A stretch of DNA of 64,000 nt from Rhizobium sp. NRK18 (GTDB lineage: Bacteria; Pseudomonadota; Alphaproteobacteria; Rhizobiales; Rhizobiaceae). The DNA lies in contig NZ_JANFMV010000001.1 in the NCBI RefSeq assembly GCF_024385575.1, positions 1,269,681 through 1,333,680 of the forward strand. Reading direction: 5' to 3'. Made by a program: the position numbers and the translations under genes. Position 1 is the first letter of the stretch. Each line of letters begins with the position of its first letter. This document shows positions 36,401 to 42,691 of this stretch, piece by piece. The notes below the pieces were generated by a model. That model worked only from the letters and a program-made list of their open reading frames with translations, made no database searches and was not told the origin of the DNA.

Positions 36401-36853
36401 AATCCATAGCGGTATGCCGAAGGCGAGTTCCAGCGCGCCTGACATGATCGACGCCTCGATGGCAAACAGCATGAAGGTGAAGCTGGCATAGATCAGCGAG
36501 GTGATCGTCGAACCGATATAGCCGAAACTTGCGCCGCGGGTCAGAAGATCGATGTCGACGCCGTGGCGGATCGCATAACGGCTGATCGGCAGGCCGACAA
36601 TCAGCATGGCGATGGAGGCGACGACGATGGCGAAAAAGGCGTTGGTAGTGCCGTAGGACAGCGTTATCGCGCCGCCGATCGCTTCCAGCGCCAGGAAGGA
36701 GATGGCGCCGATCGCCGTCTGCGAAATGCGTTCGGAGGAAAACCGGCGCGCGCTCTTGGCGGTAAACCGCAGCGCGTAATCCTCAAGCGTCTGGTTTGCC
36801 ACCCAGCGGTTATACTCGCGCCGGACGGGTATGATGCGTTGGCGTGCGGCCAT
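33464..36853 (-). CDS. NCS1-type permease fused to hybrid histidine kinase/receiver
   Basis: This very large protein of 1129 residues comprises: a 12-helix NCS1 nucleobase/cation symporter domain (about 1-490, with LTRGASFGYIGSTITSLIY and QPFWIVLNVLPFVFIAL); a Cys-rich segment (about 500-545); two further membrane helices; HisKA with H in GLSHELRTPLNAVLGYAQ (about 685); HATPase (NLLSNAIKF, VADTGRGIS, GLGLGLTI); a receiver (FMIDILMPGMTG, about D968); and a helical tail. It is probably a transceptor sensing an uracil-, hydantoin- or allantoin-like ligand. ATG 36853 is chosen because the family start RREYNRWVANQTLEDYALRF follows. The downstream LuxR-type regulator overlaps by 8 nt. The ligand is unknown. 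Confidence 0.86.
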   Translation of the reverse strand: MAARQRIIPVRREYNRWVANQTLEDYALRFTAKSARRFSSERISQTAIGAISFLALEAIGGAITLSYGTTNAFFAIVVASIAMLIVGLPISRYAIRHGVDIDLLTRGASFGYIGSTITSLIYASFTFMLFAIEASIMSGALELAFGIPLWISYIISAAVVIPLVTHGVQLISRFQLLTQPFWIVLNVLPFVFIALSDWQKFDLWRAFAGIHHPPAAAGTAAPFDLVEFGAASAVILALMAQIGEQVDFLRFLPPEGTRKLRHRIAIFLAGPGWVIVGAPKLLAGSFLVVLTLSSGVPTDRAADPAQMYLTAFGYMIPWHNAALLLMAAFVVVSQLKINVMNAYAGSLAWSNFFSRLTHSHPGRVIWLFFNVAIALLLMELGIYRLLEETLGIFSIIAMAWLCTISADLFVNKPLGLSPPGIEFKRAHLYDINPVGLVSMGASATLALIAHFGAVGPTAASLAPYIVPIVAFIVSPLMAYATGGKYYLARKPRQKWQEMSTITCSICEHPFEPEDMAWCPAYAAPICSLCCSLDSRCHDLCKPKARFNAQVGAVARRLLPDEIVTRLTTRLGRYGIAVLLAVSAIGAILAMIAHQVGISAPEVAEVVNRTILVVFFVFAILTGVACWFYVLAHDSRVVAEEESSRQNTLLLKEIAAHQKTDAALQKAKEDAEAANRAKSRYVVGLSHELRTPLNAVLGYAQILERDDTIPAPRQSAIKVIKRSADHLSGLIDGLLDISKIEAGRLQVYSKEINIQDFLDQIIDMFRPQAQAKGLSFVHERAANLPQYVRTDDKRLRQILVNLLSNAIKFTDRGEVRFTVAYRSQVATFTVADTGRGISEKDIAHIYEPFQRGEAETVQPRPGLGLGLTITQLLTNTLGGEISVSSIKDEGSTFKVRLMLAAIDRPSTAPAAEKRIVSYTGPHRTIVIVDDNEDHRSLMREVLEPMDFVLLTAESGEECLQLVAELKPDLFMIDILMPGMTGWTLATRLRDLGQTAPMLMVSANIGDGSYLEGGTDAHNDTLAKPVNIRQMIDKLAAYLGLDWIYEEERSEERTDRHSAIANPGLSHVEELRRLGEIGYVRGIEAKLAEMEKHETHRPFVEALRAYVQAFDMTGYMEFLSQFEEKGIKASG

Positions 36854-36995
36854 AGGGCTCGTCTGCTGTTCCCGTGTGACGGTCGTGGGAGGTCGCCGTC
36901 TTCCTTGAAATTGTGGCGAGTGTCTGCGGATTGCAGGCAATTTGCAAGGGGAGTTCGAGCAGGCGTAGAGAGGGATCGCCACCTGGGATGCACTG

Positions 36996-37337
36996 TTACT
37001 TTGTGCCGGAATTATTCCCGGTGGGATTCTCGAAGTTGAAATCCTCGTCCAGTTCAATCCTTGGCGGCTGTTCGCGACCATGACGAACGGCGAAAATCGC
37101 AATCTCCTCTTTCAGGACCTGGTAGTCGACAAGGTACTCACCCATGACGAAGCGCAGAATTCCTGGCATTGGGATGTCGGTATTCAACTTTCCCATTTCC
37201 GGGAAGCGGGAGAGTTCTTGTCTCAGCCGCCTCAGATCATCGAGGAATTGTTGAGCTGCTCTCGGACTTCTTGATTTCAGATAGCTTGCTTCGCGTCTGA
37301 CATAGTCTCGTGCGCGAGGCGAGACTGTGACTTTCAA
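36996..37337 (-). CDS. ParE/RelE-family toxin
   Basis: This 113-residue protein has the RelE/ParE fold: KVTVSPRARDYVRREASYL, RRLRQELSRFPEMGKLNTD, LRFVMGEYLVDYQV and AIFAVRHGREQP. ParE toxins poison DNA gyrase, whereas RelE members cleave mRNA; the sequence looks more ParE-like. The start overlaps the antitoxin stop by 4 nt (ATGA), standard for such modules. It has a somewhat longer acidic C-terminus than usual. Confidence 0.85.
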   Translation of the reverse strand: MKVTVSPRARDYVRREASYLKSRSPRAAQQFLDDLRRLRQELSRFPEMGKLNTDIPMPGILRFVMGEYLVDYQVLKEEIAIFAVRHGREQPPRIELDEDFNFENPTGNNSGTK

Positions 37338-37594
37338 GCCGCCGCTCCCTTGACGATGGCATCGACTTCTTCGATGAGCTCATCCAGATCGCGACCCTGT
37401 CCATCATCAATATCCCGCTTTGCCTCTGCAAGTTCGATGATCTCACGTCCTTCTGCCGCCAGATAAGATTTCAAAGCGCGAACGAAAACCCAGCTTCGGC
37501 TTCGGTTGCAGATTTCAGCGATCTCTTCGATTTCGGACAGTACATCCGTTGGCAGACGCATCGTGATCGGATCTGAAAGCTTATGTTCTGACAT
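37334..37594 (-). CDS. Ribbon-helix-helix antitoxin
   Basis: This 86-residue CopG/ParD-like antitoxin has a DNA-binding ribbon-helix-helix at the N-terminus (PITMRLPTDVLSEIEEIAEI, then NRSRSWVFVRALKSYL) and an acidic C-terminal tail that would wrap the toxin. ATG 37594 is preferred (AAGGAAA upstream); the in-frame ATG at 37609 lies inside a palindrome that is better explained as the operator. It is cotranscribed with the ParE-like toxin. Confidence 0.85.
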   Translation of the reverse strand: MSEHKLSDPITMRLPTDVLSEIEEIAEICNRSRSWVFVRALKSYLAAEGREIIELAEAKRDIDDGQGRDLDELIEEVDAIVKGAAA

Positions 37595-37606
37595 CGCTTT
37601 TTCCTT

Positions 37607-37623
37607 CATTTGTAATACAAATG
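37607..37623. promoter_or_regulatory. Palindromic operator of the toxin-antitoxin operon
   Basis: CATTTGTAATACAAATG is a perfect 8-bp inverted repeat around one central base, 13 bp upstream of the antitoxin ATG. It is the expected autoregulatory site for the ribbon-helix-helix antitoxin. Confidence 0.65.
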
Positions 37624-37699
37624 ATACCTCGACGCAGGATTTGGGTCAAACTCAATTGCCTGTGCCGCTCAGTCTCTGGCAGGAAATGGAAGCGCTGCA

Positions 37700-38287
37700 C
37701 TACTGGCAGGTGAGGGTAATCTTCTCCGGGGTCACCAGTCCGCCGAAATAGGCATTGTCCGGTGCAGGGCTGATGGTCGTCGTGCAGTTGGTCGCGGCAT
37801 CGTCGCCGCGGATCATTGCCGGCCGGTCGTCGGCAAGCCGCATGTCGGCGATGTAGCCGGTGTCGGCGACGATGGCCGAGAGCGACCTTCCGGCAAGGGG
37901 AACGGCCTCAGGCGGCGTCAGCCCCAGCGAGACCGTCACATCGCCGTCCCGGATTTCCACATGGAAAGCTGAAAGGTTCAGCGGAAATTGCGTGCCGTCT
38001 TCCGCCGAAAGCCGGGTGAGGTAGCCGAGGCCGGAGAGGTCGGCTTTCATCTTCGCTGCGAGAGCCTGGTTTTCGTCCGGATCGAAAGCGCCGTCCGTAT
38101 TGGCGTCGAAAGCCTTGATCAGATAGGCGCTGTAGGCGCTGTCGAAGGTCCAGGTTTCCGCCAGCGCGGCGAGATTGCCGTCTTTCACATTGAAGAGAAC
38201 GCGAACGGTGACGGCGATGTCGGGATGGGCGAATGCCGGCAGCGCGCCTGCCGCGAGAAGTGCCAGAGCAAGGAGCGGCCGTCTCAT
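37700..38287 (-). CDS. DUF1007 periplasmic protein
   Basis: This 195-residue exported protein has a signal peptide (MRRPLLALALLAAGALPAFA) followed directly by HPDIAVTVRVLF. His at the mature N-terminus and the acidic EF-hand-like stretch FDANTDGAFDPDENQA are typical of DUF1007 proteins, often found with nickel/cobalt or zinc uptake genes. It overlaps the upstream membrane-protein gene by 4 nt, and a HupE/UreJ gene precedes that one, so a role in metal supply to urease is plausible. Confidence 0.75.
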   Translation of the reverse strand: MRRPLLALALLAAGALPAFAHPDIAVTVRVLFNVKDGNLAALAETWTFDSAYSAYLIKAFDANTDGAFDPDENQALAAKMKADLSGLGYLTRLSAEDGTQFPLNLSAFHVEIRDGDVTVSLGLTPPEAVPLAGRSLSAIVADTGYIADMRLADDRPAMIRGDDAATNCTTTISPAPDNAYFGGLVTPEKITLTCQ

Positions 38288-39051
38288 GGCTTGCCATCTC
38301 CTTGGGCGTCGAGTTCTCCGAGCACCGTGGCGAAACCGGGGTAATCTCCTTCGCCGGACGGAGCGGCGGCAAAGGCGGGCGGATGAAACTCGCGGTCTTT
38401 CGAGACGGCGAAGGCTCCGCCATAGAGCAGGCTGATCGCGATCAGCCAGCTTCCCATGATCTGCGTTGCCGTTCCCGCCCAGGGGAAACGTGCCAGCAGT
38501 CCAAGGGCTGCGGCCAGTGCGACGGTCCAGAGCGATGCGGCGAGGTTTTGCGGCACGAAGAAGCGGTCGTGCAACGTGAGATCCGAGAGGCTGACGAGAA
38601 TGGCCAGCAGCATGCCGATCACGAAGGCGACCGGCAGGGCAGGCCATGGGCGCCACCTGACGGGCAGGACGAGGCAAAGCCCGACCGCAAGCGTCGCCAG
38701 CGGCCCGGCATAGAAGAAGTGCGTGCCGGCGCCCGGAAGCGGGGCCACCGCTTTCAGAAAGATGTCACGCGTGCCAAACCCCGCCGCCATTCCGGCAATC
38801 AGCAGGGCGATGGCGACGAGTCTTGATCGGGCGGGCAATTGCGCCAGCAGAAAACCGAAGCCGATCAGCGGCAGAAGACGGTCGAAGGAAAGGGAAGGCT
38901 GCAGCGCCCATCGCAACAGGTTGCCCTGGACGTCCGCTTCGCGGATGGAAGAGAGCAAGATCAGCCCCGTTCCGGCCAAGAACAGGACGAAGGCAAGGGC
39001 GGCATTTCGGCGCCAGTCGCCGGCGTGGGGTACCGATCCGACAGGCGTCAC
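38284..39051 (-). CDS. Multi-pass membrane protein of the HupE/DUF1007 cluster
   Basis: This 255-residue inner-membrane protein has about seven hydrophobic segments (such as AALAFVLFLAGTGLILLSS and LLPLIGFGFLLAQL). It starts 3 nt after the HupE/UreJ-like gene and overlaps the DUF1007 gene by 4 nt, so the three form one operon. The first part (LSFDRLLPLIGFGFLLAQLP) is reminiscent of HupE-like proteins, but the metal-binding His motif is not clear. I do not assign a function beyond a possible partner in metal transport. Confidence 0.6.
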   Translation of the reverse strand: MTPVGSVPHAGDWRRNAALAFVLFLAGTGLILLSSIREADVQGNLLRWALQPSLSFDRLLPLIGFGFLLAQLPARSRLVAIALLIAGMAAGFGTRDIFLKAVAPLPGAGTHFFYAGPLATLAVGLCLVLPVRWRPWPALPVAFVIGMLLAILVSLSDLTLHDRFFVPQNLAASLWTVALAAALGLLARFPWAGTATQIMGSWLIAISLLYGGAFAVSKDREFHPPAFAAAPSGEGDYPGFATVLGELDAQGDGKP

Positions 39052-39054
39052 CGG

Positions 39055-39684
39055 TCAGCTCATCAGGAAATAGACGCCGCCCGGCGCGATCATTGCGCCG
39101 AGGATGCGGGCGAGTTTTCCGTTGTAGAGCCGTCCGGCGTAGAGGCCGACGAGAATGCCGAAGATGTGGATCATGCCCGTGGCGACGACGAAACCGATGG
39201 CATAATCCGCCGGATCGGTGGCGATCGGCAATTCGGCGCCGTGCGCGTAGCCGTGGCAGATGGCGAAGACGGAAATGATGGCGAGAGCCACCCATTCCTG
39301 TGGCTTCCAGGAGAAAGCGATTGCCGCGCCAAGCACGAGGATCGAGAGCGCAATGCCGACTTCGACGCCGGGAAGTGGTACGCCGGCAATGCCGAGCACG
39401 CCGCCGACGACCATGATCAGCGGGAAGGTGATCGGCAGGCTCCAGACCGAGCGGCCACCCATCTGCGCGCCCCAGAGGCCGACCGAGAACATGGCCAGCA
39501 GGTGATCGGCGCCCGACAGCGGGTGCAGGAAGCCGTGAACGAAGCCGCCGGCGCTATCCTGCGTGATATGGGCTTCGGCAATGGCCGGAAGGCCGGCCAC
39601 GAACACGGCCGCGAGCGCCAGCGTCAATAGGCTGCTGCCTGCGCCGCCCGCTGCGGTGCGTTTTCCGTCCACCTGTCTTGTCAT
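39055..39684 (-). CDS. HupE/UreJ-family nickel permease
   Basis: This 209-residue inner-membrane protein has a cleavable signal-like N-terminus ending near AEAHITQDS, the metal-binding motif HGFLHPLSGADHLLAM in the first helix pair, and CHGYAHGAELP in a later helix. These are the hallmarks of HupE/UreJ secondary nickel transporters. It heads the three-gene operon upstream of the urt-ure district, consistent with nickel supply for urease. Confidence 0.85.
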   Translation of the reverse strand: MTRQVDGKRTAAGGAGSSLLTLALAAVFVAGLPAIAEAHITQDSAGGFVHGFLHPLSGADHLLAMFSVGLWGAQMGGRSVWSLPITFPLIMVVGGVLGIAGVPLPGVEVGIALSILVLGAAIAFSWKPQEWVALAIISVFAICHGYAHGAELPIATDPADYAIGFVVATGMIHIFGILVGLYAGRLYNGKLARILGAMIAPGGVYFLMS

Positions 39685-39776
39685 GGATCGCCCTTCCTGA
39701 TCTTGGCTGCCGGAATGTTTATCCGACCATCACAAGGGGTCAAGTCCGGCAAGATTGTGTCGGAGGGCTGGGGGCC

Positions 39777-40712
39777 TCATGCGGCCTGTGGCCGCGACAC
39801 GAGCCAGACCCCGAAACCGGCAATCGCCATTCCGGCAATCGCGACCAGCGTCAGCTGTTCGCCGAGCAGCACCCAGCCGAAGACGGCGGCGACGGGCGGG
39901 ATCAGGAAGAACAGCGCCGATACCTTGGATGCCTCGGAGCGGCCGAGCATGAAGAGGAGGAGCGAGATCGAGATCAGCGAGTTGGCGACGACCAGCCAGC
40001 CGAGAGCGACGAAGAGGCCGGTGCTCCAGTCGACCGGGCCGCTTTCGAAGGTGAGCGCCATGGGAGCGATGGTGACGAGGCCAACCGCATACTGGATGAG
40101 GTTGATGGTGACAGGGTGGGCTTTGACCGGAAAGCGCTTCTGGTAGAGCGTGGCGGCTGCCATGCCGACGGTGGACCCGACACAAAGGATGAGTCCGATG
40201 TCGAGTGCGGCGCCCATTTCCTCGGTCTGGCTGCCGACGATGACGATGATCGCGCCCACGGCGCCGAGAATCAGGCCAACCCATTTGACGAGATTGATCC
40301 GCTCGCCGGTGACGAAGGGGGAGGCGAGCGCGACCAGCAATGGCTGCATCGAGGCGATCACCGCCGTCACACCGGCCGATACGCCGAGGTTCATGCCGCC
40401 ATAGGCGAGGCCGAAATAGACCGACTGGATAAGAAAGCCGACGACGGCGATGTGCAGCCAGCCGATCGCCCTTGCGGGCGCCTGGGCCTTGAGAATGAAG
40501 AAGAGCGGCAGGAAAACGACGACGATGATGCCGTAGCGCAGCGCGAGGAAGGTCAGCGGCGGAGCATGCTGCAGGCCGACCTTGGCGAAGCCGAAACCGG
40601 ACGACCAGAAGACGAGGAAGAGAACCGGCGCGATCCTGGCGATCAGGTCGGCATGACGATGCTCTTCGGCGGGCGGGGGCGTTTGCGTCCCGGTCTGGTT
40701 CTGGGTGCTCAT
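39777..40712 (-). CDS. EamA/DMT-family transporter
   Basis: This 311-residue inner-membrane transporter has ten predicted helices in two EamA repeats (first VLFLVFWSSGFGFAKVGLQHA, a motif of the RhaT/YdcZ-like exporters). ATG 40712 is chosen because GAAGG lies upstream and an in-frame ATG at 40754 adds only a hydrophobic stub. Substrate unknown; the next genes are not obviously related. Confidence 0.83.
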   Translation of the reverse strand: MSTQNQTGTQTPPPAEEHRHADLIARIAPVLFLVFWSSGFGFAKVGLQHAPPLTFLALRYGIIVVVFLPLFFILKAQAPARAIGWLHIAVVGFLIQSVYFGLAYGGMNLGVSAGVTAVIASMQPLLVALASPFVTGERINLVKWVGLILGAVGAIIVIVGSQTEEMGAALDIGLILCVGSTVGMAAATLYQKRFPVKAHPVTINLIQYAVGLVTIAPMALTFESGPVDWSTGLFVALGWLVVANSLISISLLLFMLGRSEASKVSALFFLIPPVAAVFGWVLLGEQLTLVAIAGMAIAGFGVWLVSRPQAA

Positions 40713-41141
40713 TCCGGCCTTCGAAAAGAGAATGGGAGAGAGAAGGGTGGGCATTCGATTGGGACTGGGGCCTTCTTCCGCAGCAAGTCGGAGGAACGAC
40801 GCGATCCGTGTCCTGTTGTGTCACCGCGCGGCGGCGGAGGCAAGGAGGAACGCAGATCGCAAGGGTCTCGGCCATCTGACATCGAAGGAAAATTTATTTC
40901 AATATGGGCAATGGTTTCAAGCTGTTGATGGAAAATCATCGCCCGGATCGGTAGCGCTCGAGGAACTAAATTATCGATTTTGATTGATTGTTTCGCCATA
41001 ACGACTATATAAGACGTATCGAACTTTGCTTGTGACTTTTGCTTCCGGAGCTTTTGCTCCTCTTCAGATTTCCTCTCAAAACATCGAGCTTTTCCTGGCG
41101 AGCTACAGCCGGGCAACACCAGCGATTGAAAGGAAATCGTC
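40713..41141. other. Intergenic region carrying the cspA leader
   Basis: This 429-bp gap holds no convincing gene. Its last 130 bp probably form a long cspA 5' untranslated leader, including a GGAGC-TTTT-GCTCC hairpin (about 41047-41060), as is usual for cold-shock mRNAs. Confidence 0.5.
40980..41010 (+). promoter_or_regulatory. Probable promoter of cspA
   Basis: An AT-rich stretch with overlapping TTGATT elements (40980-40985 or 40984-40989) is followed by CTATAT (41005-41010), the alphaproteobacterial -10. The spacing of 19 or 15 is not ideal. It would give a leader of about 125 nt before the cspA ATG. Confidence 0.4.
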
Positions 41142-41351
41142 ATGACTTCAGGCACAGTAAAGTGGTTCAACAGCACCAAGGGTTTTGGTTTCATTCAGCC
41201 GGACGACGGATCGACGGACGTTTTCGTTCACATCTCCGCCGTCGAGCGTGCGGGCATCCGTTCGCTGGCCGAAGGCCAGAAGGTCGAATTCGAAGTCGTT
41301 CGTGACCGCAAGTCGGGCAAGAACGCGGCTGACAACCTCAAGGTCGCCTGA
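41142..41351 (+). CDS. cspA: Cold-shock protein
   Basis: This 69-residue OB-fold RNA chaperone has RNP1 (KGFGFI) and RNP2 (VFVHIS) motifs in the standard context [20 protein letters not shown]. The length is the family norm. AAAGGA lies 7 nt before the ATG. It is followed by a terminator and then by a small gene and rpsU, all plausibly cold-linked translation functions. Confidence 0.95.
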   Translation: MTSGTVKWFNSTKGFGFIQPDDGSTDVFVHISAVERAGIRSLAEGQKVEFEVVRDRKSGKNAADNLKVA

Positions 41352-41413
41352 TCGTCATTCGCGCCTGCTGACCACGGATGTACTGGCAGCGTGGCGCTCG
41401 AATGACCTGGAGA

Positions 41414-41444
41414 GGTCGGGGTCACTCCCGGCCTTTTTATTTAT
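41414..41444 (+). terminator. Terminator of cspA
   Basis: GGTCGGGG (41414-41421) pairs with CTCCCGGCC (41425-41433), with one G-T and one T-G pair, followed by TTTTTATTTATTT. It lies about 60 nt after the cspA stop. Confidence 0.7.
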
Positions 41445-41478
41445 TTCCAGGGCTTTGCCCGATTATGGAGCCATGATG

Positions 41479-41778
41479 ATGAAGAGCGCAAAGGGCTTTG
41501 CCGCTGGCGATGTCGTCATATTGCATTCCGGCCTGGTCAAGACATCGACCGACCTCAGGACATGCACAATTGTCAGCGTCTTGCCGTCTGCCGATCGCGG
41601 CGAGCGGCAGTACCGCGTGCAGTTCGACAATGAAAACTTCGAACGGCGCGTGACGGAATCCGACATCGAGACGCTGAAGGAGGCTGCGGTCAGAGAGGTC
41701 AGCGTCGCTGCTGCAGGCAGCGGCAACTCGTGGCTGAAGCCGCTTCGGTCGAAAACCGGCAGATCTCTGTCGCGTTGA
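41479..41778 (+). CDS. Small basic protein of unknown function
   Basis: This protein of about 99 residues has a compact beta-rich N-terminal part (AAGDVVILHSGLVKT, then YRVQFDNENFERRVTESDIE) that looks like a KOW/SH3-like or PilZ-sized barrel, and a basic C-terminus. Three successive ATGs lie at 41473, 41476 and 41479; the last has GGAG 8 nt upstream. It sits between cspA and rpsU. I do not recognise a named family. Confidence 0.6.
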   Translation: MKSAKGFAAGDVVILHSGLVKTSTDLRTCTIVSVLPSADRGERQYRVQFDNENFERRVTESDIETLKEAAVREVSVAAAGSGNSWLKPLRSKTGRSLSR

Positions 41779-41828
41779 AATGAAGAGCGGCGTCTCGCCG
41801 CGCAGATAAACAGAAGGAAGGAATTGTT

Positions 41829-42065
41829 TTGCAGGTTCTTGTCAGGGACAACAACGTCGATCAGGCACTCCGCGTGTTGAAGAAGAAGATGCAGCGCGAA
41901 GGCGTGTTTCGGGAAATGAAGCAGCGCAGTGCGTTCGAAAAGCCGTCCGAGAAGAGAGCCCGCGAAAAGGCGGAAGCCGTTCGTCGTCACCGCAAGCTGG
42001 CGCGTAAGAAGATGCAGCGCGAAGGCCTCATTCCCGGCCCGAAGAAGGTCGCGCGCGCTCGCTGA
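41829..42065 (+). CDS. rpsU: 30S ribosomal protein S21
   Basis: This 78-residue basic protein opens with [20 protein letters not shown], the conserved bS21 start, and contains [20 protein letters not shown]. Translation begins at TTG 41829 with AAGGAAGG about 8 nt upstream; the rare start is supported by the exact family N-terminus. The C-terminus is longer and more basic than in many rhizobial S21 proteins, suggesting this may be an additional paralogue, here downstream of a cold-shock gene. Confidence 0.9.
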   Translation: MQVLVRDNNVDQALRVLKKKMQREGVFREMKQRSAFEKPSEKRAREKAEAVRRHRKLARKKMQREGLIPGPKKVARAR

Positions 42066-42215
42066 CCGGATTGCCCGTCACGCCGGCTATTGCGGCGGGC
42101 GGGCCGATCTTGCCTTCCGGCAGGCCGCGGTCACGGTTCCCAAGTGCTGCTCCCATCATCGGGGGCGGGCCGCAATCGACCGATCTTTCCATTCCCAAGC
42201 CGAAAGGAAGAAGAC

Positions 42216-42434
42216 ATGACTGCCACCAAGGACGCATTCTTCAATCCCGCCAAGATGACCCCGCGGGACAAGGCGGCTGTCACCGACAGCACGGCGCGTG
42301 CCATCATCGCGGCCGAGGCGACCGCCCGCGACAAGAAGACGGAAAAGCTGCGCGCCCTGCGCATGGCCCAGGACGCCGAAACGCCGGCGTCGCCCGCCAA
42401 GACCAAGCGGTCGCCGAAGACGGCAGCGCGCTGA
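42216..42434 (+). CDS. Small basic protein of unknown function
   Basis: This 72-residue protein starts at ATG 42216 with AAGGAAG upstream. It is helical and Lys/Ala-rich (TPRDKAAVTDSTARAIIAAE, ending TKRSPKTAAR). It follows rpsU by 150 bp and may share its transcript. No family was recognised. The good ribosome-binding site and ordered central helix favour a real gene. Confidence 0.55.
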   Translation: MTATKDAFFNPAKMTPRDKAAVTDSTARAIIAAEATARDKKTEKLRALRMAQDAETPASPAKTKRSPKTAAR

Positions 42435-42501
42435 ATTTGCAAGCCCGGCCGCGTCCCGCCGCCGGCAAAAGTCCCCCCAACGACAGTTGAGATCGGCATC
42501 C

Positions 42502-42517
42502 TGGTGCTCTGATTGCG
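42502..42517 (+). promoter_or_regulatory. Possible sigma-54 promoter of urtA
   Basis: TGGTGC-N5-TTGCG (GG at 42503-42504, GC at 42515-42516, 12 bp apart) resembles the -24/-12 consensus TGGCAC-N5-TTGC with two mismatches. It is about 175 bp upstream of the urtA ATG. No clear NtrC site was seen. The rest of the 257-bp gap shows nothing else. Confidence 0.35.
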
Positions 42518-42691
42518 CCGTTTTGCCGGGTCTGTCGCGCTTGATCCGAGCACCGCACATTTGCCCCCTCTGCCTACGTCAATTGACGTATATCGCAACG
42601 CACAATCCCGTCGGATAGTCGCCTGCAGCAGCGGTTGACGTTTTTCTCCCGCGCCGTTGCGGAGTGAACGAGAAGAGGGGTTCAAACCAAA

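Noticed and set aside
37594..37609. ATG at 37609 as the antitoxin start
   Set aside because: It lies within a perfect palindrome and has a poorer ribosome-binding site than ATG 37594.
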